Source of the DNA: JBBROS01 sp963792675
Lineage (GTDB): Bacteria > Pseudomonadota > Alphaproteobacteria > Acetobacterales > Acetobacteraceae
Length of the DNA: 64,000 bases
Reading direction: 5' to 3'
NCBI GenBank assembly: GCA_963792675.1
Contig: CAWBWT010000002.1
Span: 248,001 to 312,000 of the forward strand
Shown here: positions 27,274 through 36,504 of the stretch, piece after piece
Numbering within the stretch: the first letter of the stretch is position 1
Layout of the letters: each line of letters starts with the position of its first letter
The notes under the pieces: generated by a model
Databases searched by the model: none
What the model saw: only the letters and a program-made list of their open reading frames with translations
What the model was told of the DNA's origin: nothing
Program-made: the position numbers and the translations under genes

Positions 27274-28203
27274 CTACGGCCAACCCACTGCGGGCGGCAA
27301 GCTCATCAGGATGGCTTCCACGTTGCCGCCGGTCTTGAGGCCGAACAATGTTCCCCGGTCATGCAGGAGATTGAACTCGACATAGCGGCCGCGCCGGACC
27401 AGCTGGTGCTGCCGGTCTGCCTCCGACCACGGCGCATGCATGCGACGGCGAATGATTGCCGGATAGGACTGCAGGAAGGCGCGACCGACGTCCTGGGTGA
27501 AGGCGAGATCGGCCCGGGCGTCGCCGGAGAAGACGTGGTCGTAGAAAATGCCGCCGGCTCCGCGCGGCTCGTTGCGGTGCGGCAGCCAAAAGTATTCGTC
27601 GCACCATTTTTTAAACGCCGGGTAGTCGCCGGGCCCGGCGCCGCCGTTAGCGTGCCGGTCGCAAGCGTCGCGATAGGCGGCGTGGAACGTGGCCGCGTCC
27701 TCCTGCGCCTCGGGCGTCTCGAGCCGCATCGGCGTGAGGTCGCCGCCGCCGCCGAACCAACCGCGCGTGGTCACCAGCATGCGGGTGTTCATGTGCGCGG
27801 CCGGCACGAGCGGGCTTTGCATGTGGGCAACCAGGCTGATGCCGCTGGCCCAGAAACGCGGGTCCTGCTCGGCACCGGGAATGGACTTGCGGAACTCGGG
27901 ACTGAACTCGCCCCAGACGGTGGAGACATTCACGCCCACCTTCTCGAACACCCGGCCGCCCCGCAGCAGGCTGATGACCCCGCCTCCCTGCAGGCTCGCG
28001 CCCGTCTCGTCCGGACGGGACCATGGCTTGCGTTTGAAGCGGCCAGCCGGATGGCCGGCGGGTGAACCGCCCGCCTCGTCCTCGATCGCCTCGAAGGCGT
28101 CGCAGATCTGGTCGCGCAGCAGTTCGAACCACTGTTTGGCCTCGGGCTTCAACGCCTCGTGCGGCGGCGGCCCTGATGCCGTTTGCGGAAACCCTTGCGA
28201 CAT
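27274..28203 (-). CDS. hemF: Oxygen-dependent coproporphyrinogen III oxidase
   Basis: Aerobic haem synthesis: converts coproporphyrinogen III to protoporphyrinogen IX in the cytosol. The 309 residues show FKRKPWSRPDETGASLQGGG, EKVGVNVSTVWGEF, the strong signature HMNTRMLVTTRGWFGGGGDL, WCDEYFWLPHRNEPRGAGGI and RRGRYVEFNLLHDRGTLFGL. Divergent from petA, fitting a shared aerobic respiratory context. Confidence 0.95.
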   Translation of the reverse strand: MSQGFPQTASGPPPHEALKPEAKQWFELLRDQICDAFEAIEDEAGGSPAGHPAGRFKRKPWSRPDETGASLQGGGVISLLRGGRVFEKVGVNVSTVWGEFSPEFRKSIPGAEQDPRFWASGISLVAHMQSPLVPAAHMNTRMLVTTRGWFGGGGDLTPMRLETPEAQEDAATFHAAYRDACDRHANGGAGPGDYPAFKKWCDEYFWLPHRNEPRGAGGIFYDHVFSGDARADLAFTQDVGRAFLQSYPAIIRRRMHAPWSEADRQHQLVRRGRYVEFNLLHDRGTLFGLKTGGNVEAILMSLPPAVGWP

Positions 28204-28363
28204 GTTCGACCCGTCCAATGTGCGTGACCAGCATAAAGCCTTCGTGCCGCGATTGCAGGGGGCTGAACCCGCCTTTATGGTGCGCCGCACTGCTGGGCCG
28301 GGTTCGTTCAGCGCGTTTCTGCCCGGGCCGCGAGGCGTGGGACCGAGTTTATAGAGGGATAGA

Positions 28364-28940
28364 ATGGCCGACACCGCCAGCGCCACCGTCCGCGACGCGA
28401 TCACCACCGTCGGCAATCCGGATGAGAGCAAGCGCGACTTTCTGAAACTGGTGACCGGCAGCGTCGCCGCGATCGGCGTCGCCTCGATCGTGTGGCCATT
28501 CATCGACAGCATGAACCCGGCCGGCGACGTACTCGCGCTGTCGAGCATCGACGTGGACCTTGCCCCGGTGCCGGAAGGCCAGGCGATCACGGTGGTTTGG
28601 CGCGGCAAGCCGATTTTCGTGCGGTCGCGCACCGCGGACGAGATCAAGACGGCCGAGACGACGCCGTTGCGCGACATGATTGACCCGCAACCCGATAGTG
28701 AGCGAGTCAAGGCCGGCCACGAGAAGTTTCTGGTCGTGATTGGGATCTGCACGCATCTCGGCTGCGTGCCGCTGGGCAACAAGTCGACCGACCCGCGCGG
28801 CGATTACGGCGGCTGGTTCTGCCCGTGCCATGGCAGCCAGTACCGACGTGTCGGGCCGGGTGCGGCATGGACCGGCGCCGGCGAACCTTGGCATTCCGCC
28901 CTATGCGTTTGCCAACGACACCAAGATCAAGATCGGCTGA
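28364..28940 (+). CDS. petA: Rieske iron-sulfur subunit of the bc1 complex, interrupted by a frameshift
   Basis: Carries electrons from ubiquinol to cytochrome c1. N-terminal anchor region KRDFLKLVTGSVAAIGVASI, then both cluster boxes, CTHLGC and CPCHGS, intact. Directly after GSQY one extra C at about 28844 shifts the frame; the expected DVSGRVRHGPAPANLGIPPY and TKIKIG then follow to a stop at 28940. As written, the frame loses this stop and runs on in phase into petB. Because a working bc1 needs this end, an error in the sequence is the simplest reading. Preceded by GAGGGA. Confidence 0.9.
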
Positions 28941-28951
28941 GGAGAACAGCG

Positions 28952-30244
28952 ATGGCCGGCCTGCATCAAAGCGAGATCAAGAATCCAGTGATCAACTGGA
29001 TCGACACCCGTATGCCCATCTTCACGATGATGCAGAAGGAATACGGGACGTTCCCGACGCCGAAGAACTTCAACTACTTCTGGAACTTCGGCGCTCTCGC
29101 CATCATCAACCTCGTGATCATGATTGCCACGGGCATCTTCCTGGCGATGAACTACGACCCGAACAAGGCAAACGCGTTCGAGAGCGTGCAGCGCATTATG
29201 CGCGACGTGAACTACGGCTGGCTGCTGCGCTACGTGCACGCCAACGGCGCCTCGATGTTCTTCATCGTGGTCTACATCCACATCTTCCGCGCCCTCTACT
29301 ACGGGTCGTATAAGAAGCCGCGCGAACTGCTGTTCATGCTGGGCGTGGTCATCCTGTTGCTAATGATGGCCACCGCGTTCATGGGCTACGTGCTGCCTTG
29401 GGGCCAGATGAGCTACTGGGGTGCGACGGTCATCACCAACCTGTTCTCCGCGATCCCGCTGGTCGGCGATTACATCGTGACTTTACTGTGGGGTGGGTTC
29501 AGCGTCGATAACCCGACGCTCAATCGGTTCTTCAGCCTGCACTATTTGCTGCCGTTCATGATCACGGGCGTCGTGTTCCTGCACATCGTCGCGCTGCACA
29601 TCACCGGATCGAACAACCCGCTCGGCATCGATGTGAAGTCACCGCAGGACACCATCCCCTTCCACCCGTACTACACGATCAAGGACAGCGTCGGCATCTG
29701 CGTGTACCTGCTGGTGTTCGCGCTGATCGTGTTCTTTTACCCGTATTACCTCGGCGACGCCGCCAACTTCATCCCGGCCAATCCGCTATCGACGCCCGCG
29801 CATATTGAGCCGGAATGGTATTTCCTGCCGTACTACGCCATCCTGCGCTCGGTGCCGAACAAGCTCGGCGGCGTCATCCTGATGTTCAGCTCGATCCTGG
29901 TGCTGTTCGTGCTGCCGTGGCTCGACACGTCGCCCGTCCGCAGTGCCCGGTTCCGCCCGATCTACCGACAGCTAATGTTCGTGTTCGTTGCCGTGGTGAT
30001 CCTGCTCGGCGTGGTCGGCGGCAAGCCTCCGGAGGGGATCTGGGTCGTCATCGGGCGTGTGGCGACGGCGTACTACTTCCTGCACTTCTTGGTCCTGGTG
30101 CCGTTGCTCGGCAAGCTGGAGCGCCCGCTGCCGTTGCCCGAAAGCATCTCGAGCCCAGTCGTGAAGCGGCAGATGGGCCCCCCCGGCGGAGGCGGCGGCC
30201 CACTACCGGCCCACGCAACGGCGAAGCCGATGGAGAAGCCGTGA
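28952..30244 (+). CDS. petB: Cytochrome b of the bc1 complex
   Basis: A 430-residue polytopic protein binding haems bL and bH. Helix B and D histidines lie in RYVHANGASMFFIVVYIHIF and LHYLLPFMITGVVFLHIVAL; the Qo-site PEWY motif is in HIEPEWYFLPYYAIL; GYVLPWGQMSYWGATVITN is the cd1 helix. The C terminus has a Gly/Pro-rich tail. ATG 28952 has a GGAG site eight bases before it. Its stop overlaps the petC start. Confidence 0.95.
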   Translation: MAGLHQSEIKNPVINWIDTRMPIFTMMQKEYGTFPTPKNFNYFWNFGALAIINLVIMIATGIFLAMNYDPNKANAFESVQRIMRDVNYGWLLRYVHANGASMFFIVVYIHIFRALYYGSYKKPRELLFMLGVVILLLMMATAFMGYVLPWGQMSYWGATVITNLFSAIPLVGDYIVTLLWGGFSVDNPTLNRFFSLHYLLPFMITGVVFLHIVALHITGSNNPLGIDVKSPQDTIPFHPYYTIKDSVGICVYLLVFALIVFFYPYYLGDAANFIPANPLSTPAHIEPEWYFLPYYAILRSVPNKLGGVILMFSSILVLFVLPWLDTSPVRSARFRPIYRQLMFVFVAVVILLGVVGGKPPEGIWVVIGRVATAYYFLHFLVLVPLLGKLERPLPLPESISSPVVKRQMGPPGGGGGPLPAHATAKPMEKP

Positions 30245-31008
30245 TGCGGTTCGCGTCCACCGTTCTCGTTCTCGGCGCCATGCTGGGCGCCGGGTTCGCG
30301 GCCCCGGCCTTCGCCGCGGAACAGCCCGAGCCGCCGAAGGTCGCTTGGAGCTTCAACGGCCCGTTCGGGACGTTCGACCGGGCCGCCGCGCAACGCGGGT
30401 TCCAAGTCTATAGCGAGGTCTGTTCCAACTGCCACTCAATGAACCTGCTGTCCTACCGCAACCTGACCGGCATCGGGCTGAGTGAAGAGCAGATCAAGGC
30501 GGTTGCCGCGTCGAAGCAGATCGGCGGCGACACCGACGATTCGGGTCAGCCCATCGAGCGTGCGGGTCTGCCCTCGGATCGGTTCAAGGCGCCGTTCCCC
30601 AATGACAAGGCCGCGCGGGCGGCCAATGGCGGGGCGTTGCCGCCCGATCAGTCGCTGATCGTCAACGCGCGCGAGGATGGCTCTAACTACATCCACGCCT
30701 TGCTGAACGGCTACAAGGACGCGCCGCCCGACGTGAAGGTGCAGTCGGGCCAGTACTACAACGAGTATTTCCCCGGCCACTTGCTGGCGATGCCGCCGCC
30801 CTTGAACGACGGCCAGGTCACCTACGCCGACGGCACCAAATCGTCGGTGGAGCAGATGTCTTCCGATGTGGTGCAATTCTTGACCTGGGCCTCGAACCCG
30901 GAAATGGAGACGCGCAAGCGGATGGGCGTCAAGATCACGCTCGTGCTGTGTCTGATGACCGGTCTCACTTATGCGGTGAAGAAGAAAGTCTGGAAGGACC
31001 TGCACTGA
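30244..31008 (+). CDS. petC: Cytochrome c1 of the bc1 complex
   Basis: A 254-residue periplasmic cytochrome with an N-terminal signal (about residues 1-22) and a C-terminal anchor (VKITLVLCLMTGLTYAVKKK). Haem site CSNCHSMNLLSYRNL; the methionine ligand lies in the FPGHLLAMPPPLNDG segment. ATG overlaps the petB stop (TGATG); a GTG one codon earlier is also in frame. Confidence 0.94.
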   Translation: MRFASTVLVLGAMLGAGFAAPAFAAEQPEPPKVAWSFNGPFGTFDRAAAQRGFQVYSEVCSNCHSMNLLSYRNLTGIGLSEEQIKAVAASKQIGGDTDDSGQPIERAGLPSDRFKAPFPNDKAARAANGGALPPDQSLIVNAREDGSNYIHALLNGYKDAPPDVKVQSGQYYNEYFPGHLLAMPPPLNDGQVTYADGTKSSVEQMSSDVVQFLTWASNPEMETRKRMGVKITLVLCLMTGLTYAVKKKVWKDLH

Positions 31009-31022
31009 GCGGGTCCTCGCCC

Positions 31023-31895
31023 GTGACGCCGGTGATCGGGATCATCGGCGGATCCGGGGTCTACGGCGTCGCCGGGCTCGAGGGGGCCGAGTGGCGCCGG
31101 GTCGGGTCGCCATGGGGTGAGCCGTCGGACGAGCTTTTGTTCGGGACGTTGGACGGCGTGCAATGCGTGTTCCTGCCCCGGCATGGACGCGGCCACAAGC
31201 TCAGCCCCACCCACCTCAACTACCGGGCCAACATCGATGCGTTGAAGCGCTCGGGCGTGACCGACGTGATCTCGCTGTCTGCCGTCGGCAGCCTCAAGGA
31301 GGACCTGGCGCCGGGTCATTTCGTGATCGTCGACCAGTTCATCGACCGCAGCTTCGCCCGTGAAAAGAGCTTCTTCGGTGAGGGCTGCGTCGCCCACGTG
31401 TCGATGGCGGACCCGGTGTGCCCACGGCTGGGCGACGCGCTATTCTCCGCCTGCACGGAGCTCTCGTTGCCGGTGCATCGCGGCGGCACCTATCTCGTGA
31501 TGGAAGGGCCGCAATTCTCGACCCGGGCTGAAAGTGAGCTGTACCGGAACTGGGGATGCAGCGTGATCGGCATGACCAACATGCCGGAAGCGAAGCTCGC
31601 CCGCGAAGCCGAGCTCTGCTACGCGACGGTCGCCATGGTCACCGACTTCGATTGCTGGCACGACGACCATGAGGCGGTCACGGTGGACGCGGTCATCGCG
31701 GTGATGAACGCCAATGCGGACCATGCCCGGGCCCTCGTTCGCGCCGTCGTGCCGACTCTCGGGTCGCCCCGCGGCCCCTGCCCCGCCAAATGTGACCGAG
31801 CGCTGGAGTTCGCGATCGTCACGCCGCCGGGCGAGCGTGACCCGGCGCTGATGGCCAAGCTCGACGCAGTCGCGGGGCGGGTGCTGTCCGGCTGA
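31023..31895 (+). CDS. mtnP: S-methyl-5'-thioadenosine phosphorylase
   Basis: Phosphorolysis of methylthioadenosine from polyamine synthesis, feeding methionine salvage. The 290-residue product has IGIIGGSGVYGVAGLEG, the phosphate loop LPRHGRGHKLSPTHLNYRAN, substrate block VMEGPQFSTRAESELYR and GMTNMPEAKLAREAELCYAT. GTG start, 15 bases after petC; a second GTG nine bases on is possible. Lies directly downstream of the bc1 operon and may be co-transcribed with it. Confidence 0.92.
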   Translation: MTPVIGIIGGSGVYGVAGLEGAEWRRVGSPWGEPSDELLFGTLDGVQCVFLPRHGRGHKLSPTHLNYRANIDALKRSGVTDVISLSAVGSLKEDLAPGHFVIVDQFIDRSFAREKSFFGEGCVAHVSMADPVCPRLGDALFSACTELSLPVHRGGTYLVMEGPQFSTRAESELYRNWGCSVIGMTNMPEAKLAREAELCYATVAMVTDFDCWHDDHEAVTVDAVIAVMNANADHARALVRAVVPTLGSPRGPCPAKCDRALEFAIVTPPGERDPALMAKLDAVAGRVLSG

Positions 31896-31916
31896 GCACC
31901 ATGCTATGATGCCGCG

Positions 31917-32494
31917 ATGAGCCGTGCCGTCAGACCCCACATGACTGCCGAGCAGTTCCTCGATTGGGAGCGGCATCAGGAGTTGAAGTGGGAGTTCGAC
32001 GGGTTCGAGCCGGTCGCGATGACGGGCGGGTCGGACGCTCACTCGGCTATCTGCAGGAACATTTGACTGCATTGAACAATCGGCTCCGCGGGAGACCATG
32101 CCGACCGCGCGGACCCGACTTGAAGGTGCAGACCGGAGCCGGTTAGCGGTATCCCGACGCGTTCGTTACCTGCACGCCAGTTCCGCCTGACGCGGACGTC
32201 GCCGCTGAACCGGTGGTGTTGTTCGAGGTGCTCTCCAAGAGCACGGCACGCAGCGATCAGACGACCAAGCTTCTGGAGTATCGTGCGATCCCGAGCGTGC
32301 AGCGCTACGTGTTGCTCGACCAGGAGCAAGCGATTGCAACCGTCTATGCACGCCGCGGCAGCGAGTGGATCGTCACCCAACTCCTCGATACCGACGTTTT
32401 GGCGATGCCCGAGATCGGCATCGAAGTCCCGATGTCCGAACTTTATGCAGACGTGACCTTCCCTCGCCCGGCCGAGCCGCCGCCAACTGCCTGA
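31917..32494 (+). pseudogene. Uma2-family (DUF820) nuclease-like protein, broken
   Basis: Starts MTAEQFLDWERHQELKWEFD after a short leader, with FEPVAMTGGSDAHSAIC. A missing base in the ATTTG run at about 32062 ends the frame; LTALNNRLRGRPCRPRGPDL continues in another frame, then a TAG at 32144 interrupts; RYPDAFVTCTPVPPDADV and VLFEVLSKSTARSDQTTKLL follow to the stop. The PD-(D/E)XK-like D and E...K residues are still recognisable. One frame loss plus one nonsense codon point to true decay rather than a single read error. Confidence 0.75.
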
Positions 32495-32503
32495 ACTGCA
32501 AGC

Positions 32504-32549
32504 GGGTCTGGGGCGGCTCGCCCCAGCGGGTCCAGGGCCGCGCCCTGGC
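32504..32549. repeat. GC-rich palindromic repeat between convergent genes, inverted copy
   Basis: Reverse complement matches the 16733 copy: CCAGGGCGCGGCCCTGGACC then CGCTGGGGCGAGCCGCCCCA. Located between the broken Uma2-like gene and the convergent dienelactone hydrolase, in a bidirectional terminator position. Confidence 0.7.
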
Positions 32550-32551
32550 CT

Positions 32552-33211
32552 CTACAAGTGCTTGGCAAGGAACGCCACTGTCCGCTCGCGGGCCAGCGCC
32601 GCCGCTTCTGGGTTGAAGCTGCCGCGGTCGTCGCAGCCAAAGCCATGACCGGCGCCAGGGTACACGAAGATCTCGACGCCCGCCTGCGCGTCGCGGATGA
32701 GGTCCACGTCGCTGAGCGGAATGCCGCTGTCAGTCTCCCCGAAATGCAGCTGCACCGGGCAATGCGGCGTCTCGGTCCGGGTTCCGGCGATGCCGCCGCC
32801 GTACCACCCCACCGCGGCCTTGAAGCTGCTGCTGCGGGTGCTGCCCCACCAGGCAACGGTCCCGCCCCAGCAATAGCCGACGATGCCGCGCGCGCCGGAC
32901 AGCGTGGCCGCCGCCGCCTCGACGTCGCGCATTACCGCAGCGTCGTCGATCTTGCCGCGCAGCTCGCGTCCCTTTGTCACGTCGTCGGGCTGATAGCCGA
33001 GCTCGATCCCCGGCCCGACCCGGTCGAACAGCGCCGGCGCCACCACGGCATACCCGTCGGCGGCGAAGGCGTCGCACACCCGGCGCATGTGGCTGTTAAC
33101 GCCGAATATCTCCTGCACGACGACCAGGCTTTTGGCTGCATCGTCCGGCCCCGCACGGTAAGCTTGCAGGGCATGCCCGTCGGCCGCCTTGAGGTTGATC
33201 ATGCTGCCCAT
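32552..33211 (-). CDS. Dienelactone hydrolase family protein
   Basis: A 219-residue alpha/beta hydrolase. Catalytic triad: C in GIVGYCWGGTVAW (cysteine nucleophile as in dienelactone hydrolase), D in HFGETDSGIPLSDVD, H in PGAGHGFGCDDRGSF. The E in VVVQEIFGVNSHMRRVCD is the family's activating residue. ATG 33211 (MGSMINLKAADGHALQAYRA) is preferred over a long non-conserved extension. Substrate unknown in this context. Confidence 0.88.
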   Translation of the reverse strand: MGSMINLKAADGHALQAYRAGPDDAAKSLVVVQEIFGVNSHMRRVCDAFAADGYAVVAPALFDRVGPGIELGYQPDDVTKGRELRGKIDDAAVMRDVEAAAATLSGARGIVGYCWGGTVAWWGSTRSSSFKAAVGWYGGGIAGTRTETPHCPVQLHFGETDSGIPLSDVDLIRDAQAGVEIFVYPGAGHGFGCDDRGSFNPEAAALARERTVAFLAKHL

Positions 33212-33248
33212 ATTGTCCTCGCCGGTCGTCTCGTGGCACGATGCGCGG

Positions 33249-33443
33249 ATGGCCGAGATCGTCAACCTCCGCCGAGTGAAGAAGGCGCGAGCCCGCGCCG
33301 AAGCGGAAGCCAAGGCCGCCGCCAAACGTGCCAGCCATGGCCGTACGCCGACGGAGCGCGACGGGGCAGCCGCGGACGCGAAGCGGCGAGACCGCGAACT
33401 GGACGGGGCGAAGCTAGAGCGGGACGGCGAACCGGGCGAATGA
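33249..33443 (+). CDS. DUF4169 small basic protein
   Basis: A 64-residue, almost wholly helical and highly charged protein beginning MAEIVNLRRVKKARARAEAE, then AAKRASHGRTPTERDGAAAD; this is the DUF4169 pattern common in alphaproteobacteria. No function known. The last 30 bases overlap the end of the convergent rppH. Divergent from the dienelactone hydrolase with 37 bases between starts. Confidence 0.8.
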   Translation: MAEIVNLRRVKKARARAEAEAKAAAKRASHGRTPTERDGAAADAKRRDRELDGAKLERDGEPGE

Positions 33444-33902
33444 CACGGCCAGCACGTCGTAGATCGGCCGCTTGAAGCCCACCGCAAGGCTTGGCAGCTC
33501 GGCGAGGTCCGCCCAACGCCAGGCGTCGAACTCGGGGTGCGGGTCCAGGTCGAGACGGATGTCGCTGTCGTCCCCGGTGAAGCGCAACGCGAACCAGCGC
33601 TGCCGCTGCCCGCGGTAGCGGCCGCCGAGCGCCTTGCCGAGCAGTTCGGGCGGCAGATCGTAGGTCAGCCAGGCGTCATGTTCACCGAGGATGATGGCGC
33701 GGCCGGTGCCGATCTCCTCCTCGAGCTCGCGCAGCACGGCGGCGCGCGGGTCCTCGTTCGCGTCGATCCCGCCTTGCGGCAGCTGCCAGCCGCCGGGGGC
33801 ACCTTCGGCGTTCGGCAGGTCGGCGCGTCGCGCGACGAAGATGCGGCCGCTCCGGTTGAACAGCACGGCGCCGACATTGGGCCGATAGGGAAGGTCGCTC
33901 AT
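33414..33902 (-). CDS. rppH: RNA pyrophosphohydrolase (Nudix)
   Basis: Removes pyrophosphate from 5'-triphosphorylated mRNA, starting decay. The 162 residues open YRPNVGAVLFNRSGRIFVAR; the Nudix box is GGIDANEDPRAAVLRELEEE; then GQRQRWFALRFTGDDSDI and the WRWADLAELP segment, all RppH-typical. Its start overlaps the deacetylase stop by four bases. Last gene of the envelope/RNA operon. Confidence 0.93.
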   Translation of the reverse strand: MSDLPYRPNVGAVLFNRSGRIFVARRADLPNAEGAPGGWQLPQGGIDANEDPRAAVLRELEEEIGTGRAIILGEHDAWLTYDLPPELLGKALGGRYRGQRQRWFALRFTGDDSDIRLDLDPHPEFDAWRWADLAELPSLAVGFKRPIYDVLAVSFARFAVPL

Positions 33903-34954
33903 TGCACCACCAGCGCGCTTACCGGAACCAGGGTGATGCCGCGGTCGCCGAGTCCCTTGGCCCAGGCCGAGATGCGCTCGATCGTCGCCGGACGCAGCGG
34001 CCCGGCAAGGCCCAGCGCATTGCCCCGCTCCCGCGCGGTGCGCTCAAGCGACTGCAGCTTGGCGTCGATCTCGGCCCGGCCGATCGGGTCGTCGAGCACG
34101 ACGTCCACGGCCCGGGCCGGCAGGTCGGGGCGGGTCGGCGCCCGGCCAGGCCGTGGATCGATGTAAAGGAGTCCGCGACGCCCGATCTCATCCAGCACGG
34201 GATTGAATACGCCGGCAACCTCGGCAAAGCGCTCTCCGCGCAGCCCATCCGAGGCCGCCGTGGCACCAACGACTCCCGCGGTTCGGCTCAGCGACCAAGC
34301 GAGGTCGCGGTTATTCTCGGCGGCGGAATGCCCGGTCATCAGGCTGTGCGGCCCCTCGTCGTCCTGCGGATAGGCCTGCGGCTCCATAGGGATCGAGGCG
34401 AACAGCTCGTGCCCCGCGGCCCGCGCCGACTCGAGCAGCTTGTCGACGTCACCGGCATAGGCGGACACGGCGAACGCGACCGGGCCCGGCAGCTGCGCCA
34501 ACGCGGACCGGCTATCGCGCTCCGACAGGCCGAACCCGCATAGCAGCAAGGCGATGCGCGGCGTTCCCGGCGCCGCAGGCGGAACCGGACCGGCGTAGAC
34601 GACACGGGACACGCGGCCATCGGCTGCTACTCGCGGCAGCTCGGCGCCGGCGACGAGCGGCGACGGCTCCGACAATGCTGGATCCGGCCCCGCCACCCGC
34701 GTCGGCACCGCGGGCGGTGCATGAACCGGCTCGGCGCCGGGAGCAGGCCCGGCATGGGCCGGCTCCGCATGGGCCGGCGCAGCGTGGGCTGGCGCGTCAT
34801 GCCCGCCGGCGGCCTGTCCAGGGAGCGGCGACGAACTCCGTGGCAGCGGGCCCAGGACCTGCAGCGTTGCCAGGCCCACGCCGCCGATCAGCAGCAGCGC
34901 GGCCCAGAACAGCCCCAATGTGCGCCACGTCCGGCGGGGCCAGGCCAGCGCCAT
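33899..34954 (-). CDS. Divergent polysaccharide deacetylase family protein
   Basis: A 351-residue membrane-anchored protein: one N-terminal helix (LGLFWAALLLIGGVGLATLQ), a low-complexity His/Ala/Pro linker with AHAAP/AHAEP/AHAGP units, then the YibQ-like domain with RIALLLCGFGLSERDSR, ASIPMEPQAYPQDDEGPH and RGLLYIDPRPG. The catalytic residues of true deacetylases are altered in this family. Typically encoded beside ctpA and envC, suggesting a role at the cell wall. Confidence 0.85.
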   Translation of the reverse strand: MALAWPRRTWRTLGLFWAALLLIGGVGLATLQVLGPLPRSSSPLPGQAAGGHDAPAHAAPAHAEPAHAGPAPGAEPVHAPPAVPTRVAGPDPALSEPSPLVAGAELPRVAADGRVSRVVYAGPVPPAAPGTPRIALLLCGFGLSERDSRSALAQLPGPVAFAVSAYAGDVDKLLESARAAGHELFASIPMEPQAYPQDDEGPHSLMTGHSAAENNRDLAWSLSRTAGVVGATAASDGLRGERFAEVAGVFNPVLDEIGRRGLLYIDPRPGRAPTRPDLPARAVDVVLDDPIGRAEIDAKLQSLERTARERGNALGLAGPLRPATIERISAWAKGLGDRGITLVPVSALVVQ

Positions 34955-34975
34955 TGTGCCGCGTCGTCGTATGCC

Positions 34976-36358
34976 TCAGCGGGCGGCGCGGCGTTGCTGC
35001 GCCATCGACTGCAGCACGGCGACGGCCTGCTTGAGCTGGAAGTCGGTATCGGGCTTGGACGCGTCGAAGGCCGGCGCACCCTCGGGCGGCAGTTTCGGGA
35101 TGTCGCGCGCGATCGGCGGCAGGTCGTTGCGCACCGGCGCGCCGGCCGGCGGCGTGGTGCCGCCCTGGTTGCGCAACGCCCGGTTGAGGTCTGCTTCCCG
35201 CTCCGGGCCGAAATGCGGCGCCTCGGTGCGCGACGACGCGACCTCGATGTCGGGCGCGATGCCCAGGCCCTGGATGCTGCGGCCGGACGGGGTGTAGTAG
35301 CGGGCCGTGGTCAGGCGCATCGCACCGTTGCCGGCCGGCAGCGGCATCACGGTCTGCACCGAGCCCTTGCCGAAGCTGCGCATGCCGACGACGATCGCAC
35401 GGTGGTGGTCCTGTAGCGCGCCTGCCACGATCTCGCTGGCAGACGCCGAACCGCCGTTGATCAGCACGACCAGCGGCAGGCCGCCGGTGATGTCGCCGCG
35501 CTTGACGAACCAGCGCTGGCTTTCCTCGGCGTGGCGGGCGCGCGTGCTTACAATCTCCCCCTCGCGCAGGAAGTCGTCGCTCACGCTGACGGCCTGATCG
35601 AGCAGCCCGCCCGGGTTGTTGCGCAGGTCGAGCAAGTAGCCCTTGAGGTTCGGGTTGGCGCGCTTGAGGTCGGCGATCGCCTTGCGCAGCCCGTCATCGG
35701 TCTTCTCGGTGAAGCTAGTCAGCCGGATGTAGCCGATGTCGCCTTCCAGCCGCGACTTCACCGATTGGATCTTGATCACCTCGCGCTGCATCGACAGCTC
35801 GACCGGGGTGTTGACGTTCTCGCGCTTGATCGTGAGCCGGATGCTGCTGCCCGGCGTGCCGCGCATCTTGTCCACCGCCTCGTTCAAGGTGAGGCCCTGA
35901 ACGGTCTGCCCGTCCAGCATGGTGATGAGGTCGCCGGCCTTGACGCCCGCGCGCGCGGCCGGCGTGTCGTCGATCGGGCTGACCACCTTGATCAAGCCGT
36001 TCTCGGCCGAGACCTCGAGGCCGAGGCCGCCGAACTCGCCGCGGGTCTGCACCTGCATGTCGCGGAAGCTTTTCGCGTTCATGTAGCTGCTATGCGGGTC
36101 GAGGCCGGTCAGCATGCCGTTGATGGCATTCTCGATCAGCTCCCGGTCGTTTACCGGCTCGACGTATTCGGCGCGGATGCGCTCGACCACGTCGCTGAAC
36201 AGGTCGAGCATGCGATACATCTCGGCGCTGCGATTGTCCTGGGCGCGCGCATGCGCCACCGGCCAGCCAATGGTCCGATCCAGAAAGCCCGTCGCCGGGC
36301 CGACGGCCACGCCGGCCGCAAAGGCTGCACCCACAAACACGCCGGTCCGAAACTTCAT
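34976..36358 (-). CDS. C-terminal processing peptidase (S41 family, CtpA-like)
   Basis: A 460-residue periplasmic serine protease. An N-terminal signal/anchor (MKFRTGVFVGAAFAAGVAVG), then PDZ domain GGLGLEVSAENGLIKVVSPI with AGVKAGDLITMLDGQ, then the catalytic core: LLDLRNNPGGLLDQAV, serine in VLINGGSASASEIVAGALQD, lysine in GMRSFGKGSVQTVMPL. The C-terminal 90 residues are a Pro-rich linker and a short helical end. It probably trims cell-wall enzymes, consistent with envC next door. Start at ATG 36358 after a purine-rich site. Confidence 0.92.
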   Translation of the reverse strand: MKFRTGVFVGAAFAAGVAVGPATGFLDRTIGWPVAHARAQDNRSAEMYRMLDLFSDVVERIRAEYVEPVNDRELIENAINGMLTGLDPHSSYMNAKSFRDMQVQTRGEFGGLGLEVSAENGLIKVVSPIDDTPAARAGVKAGDLITMLDGQTVQGLTLNEAVDKMRGTPGSSIRLTIKRENVNTPVELSMQREVIKIQSVKSRLEGDIGYIRLTSFTEKTDDGLRKAIADLKRANPNLKGYLLDLRNNPGGLLDQAVSVSDDFLREGEIVSTRARHAEESQRWFVKRGDITGGLPLVVLINGGSASASEIVAGALQDHHRAIVVGMRSFGKGSVQTVMPLPAGNGAMRLTTARYYTPSGRSIQGLGIAPDIEVASSRTEAPHFGPEREADLNRALRNQGGTTPPAGAPVRNDLPPIARDIPKLPPEGAPAFDASKPDTDFQLKQAVAVLQSMAQQRRAAR

Positions 36359-36504
36359 GCCTGATCTTCCCTTCCGCGCCCCCATCGAGGCCCGCACCCG
36401 CATCCAAAGTTACCTAGCACATCTACGCCATCGTTTATCACTGAACCCTTTGTAACAAAGTAAACGCAATATCACGCCCGGCGCACGCCCTTCTCGCGAC
36501 ATGG

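Noticed and set aside
28831..28850. Programmed frameshifting in petA
   Set aside because: No slippery heptamer or downstream structure is evident, and the same kind of extra base occurs in five unrelated genes.
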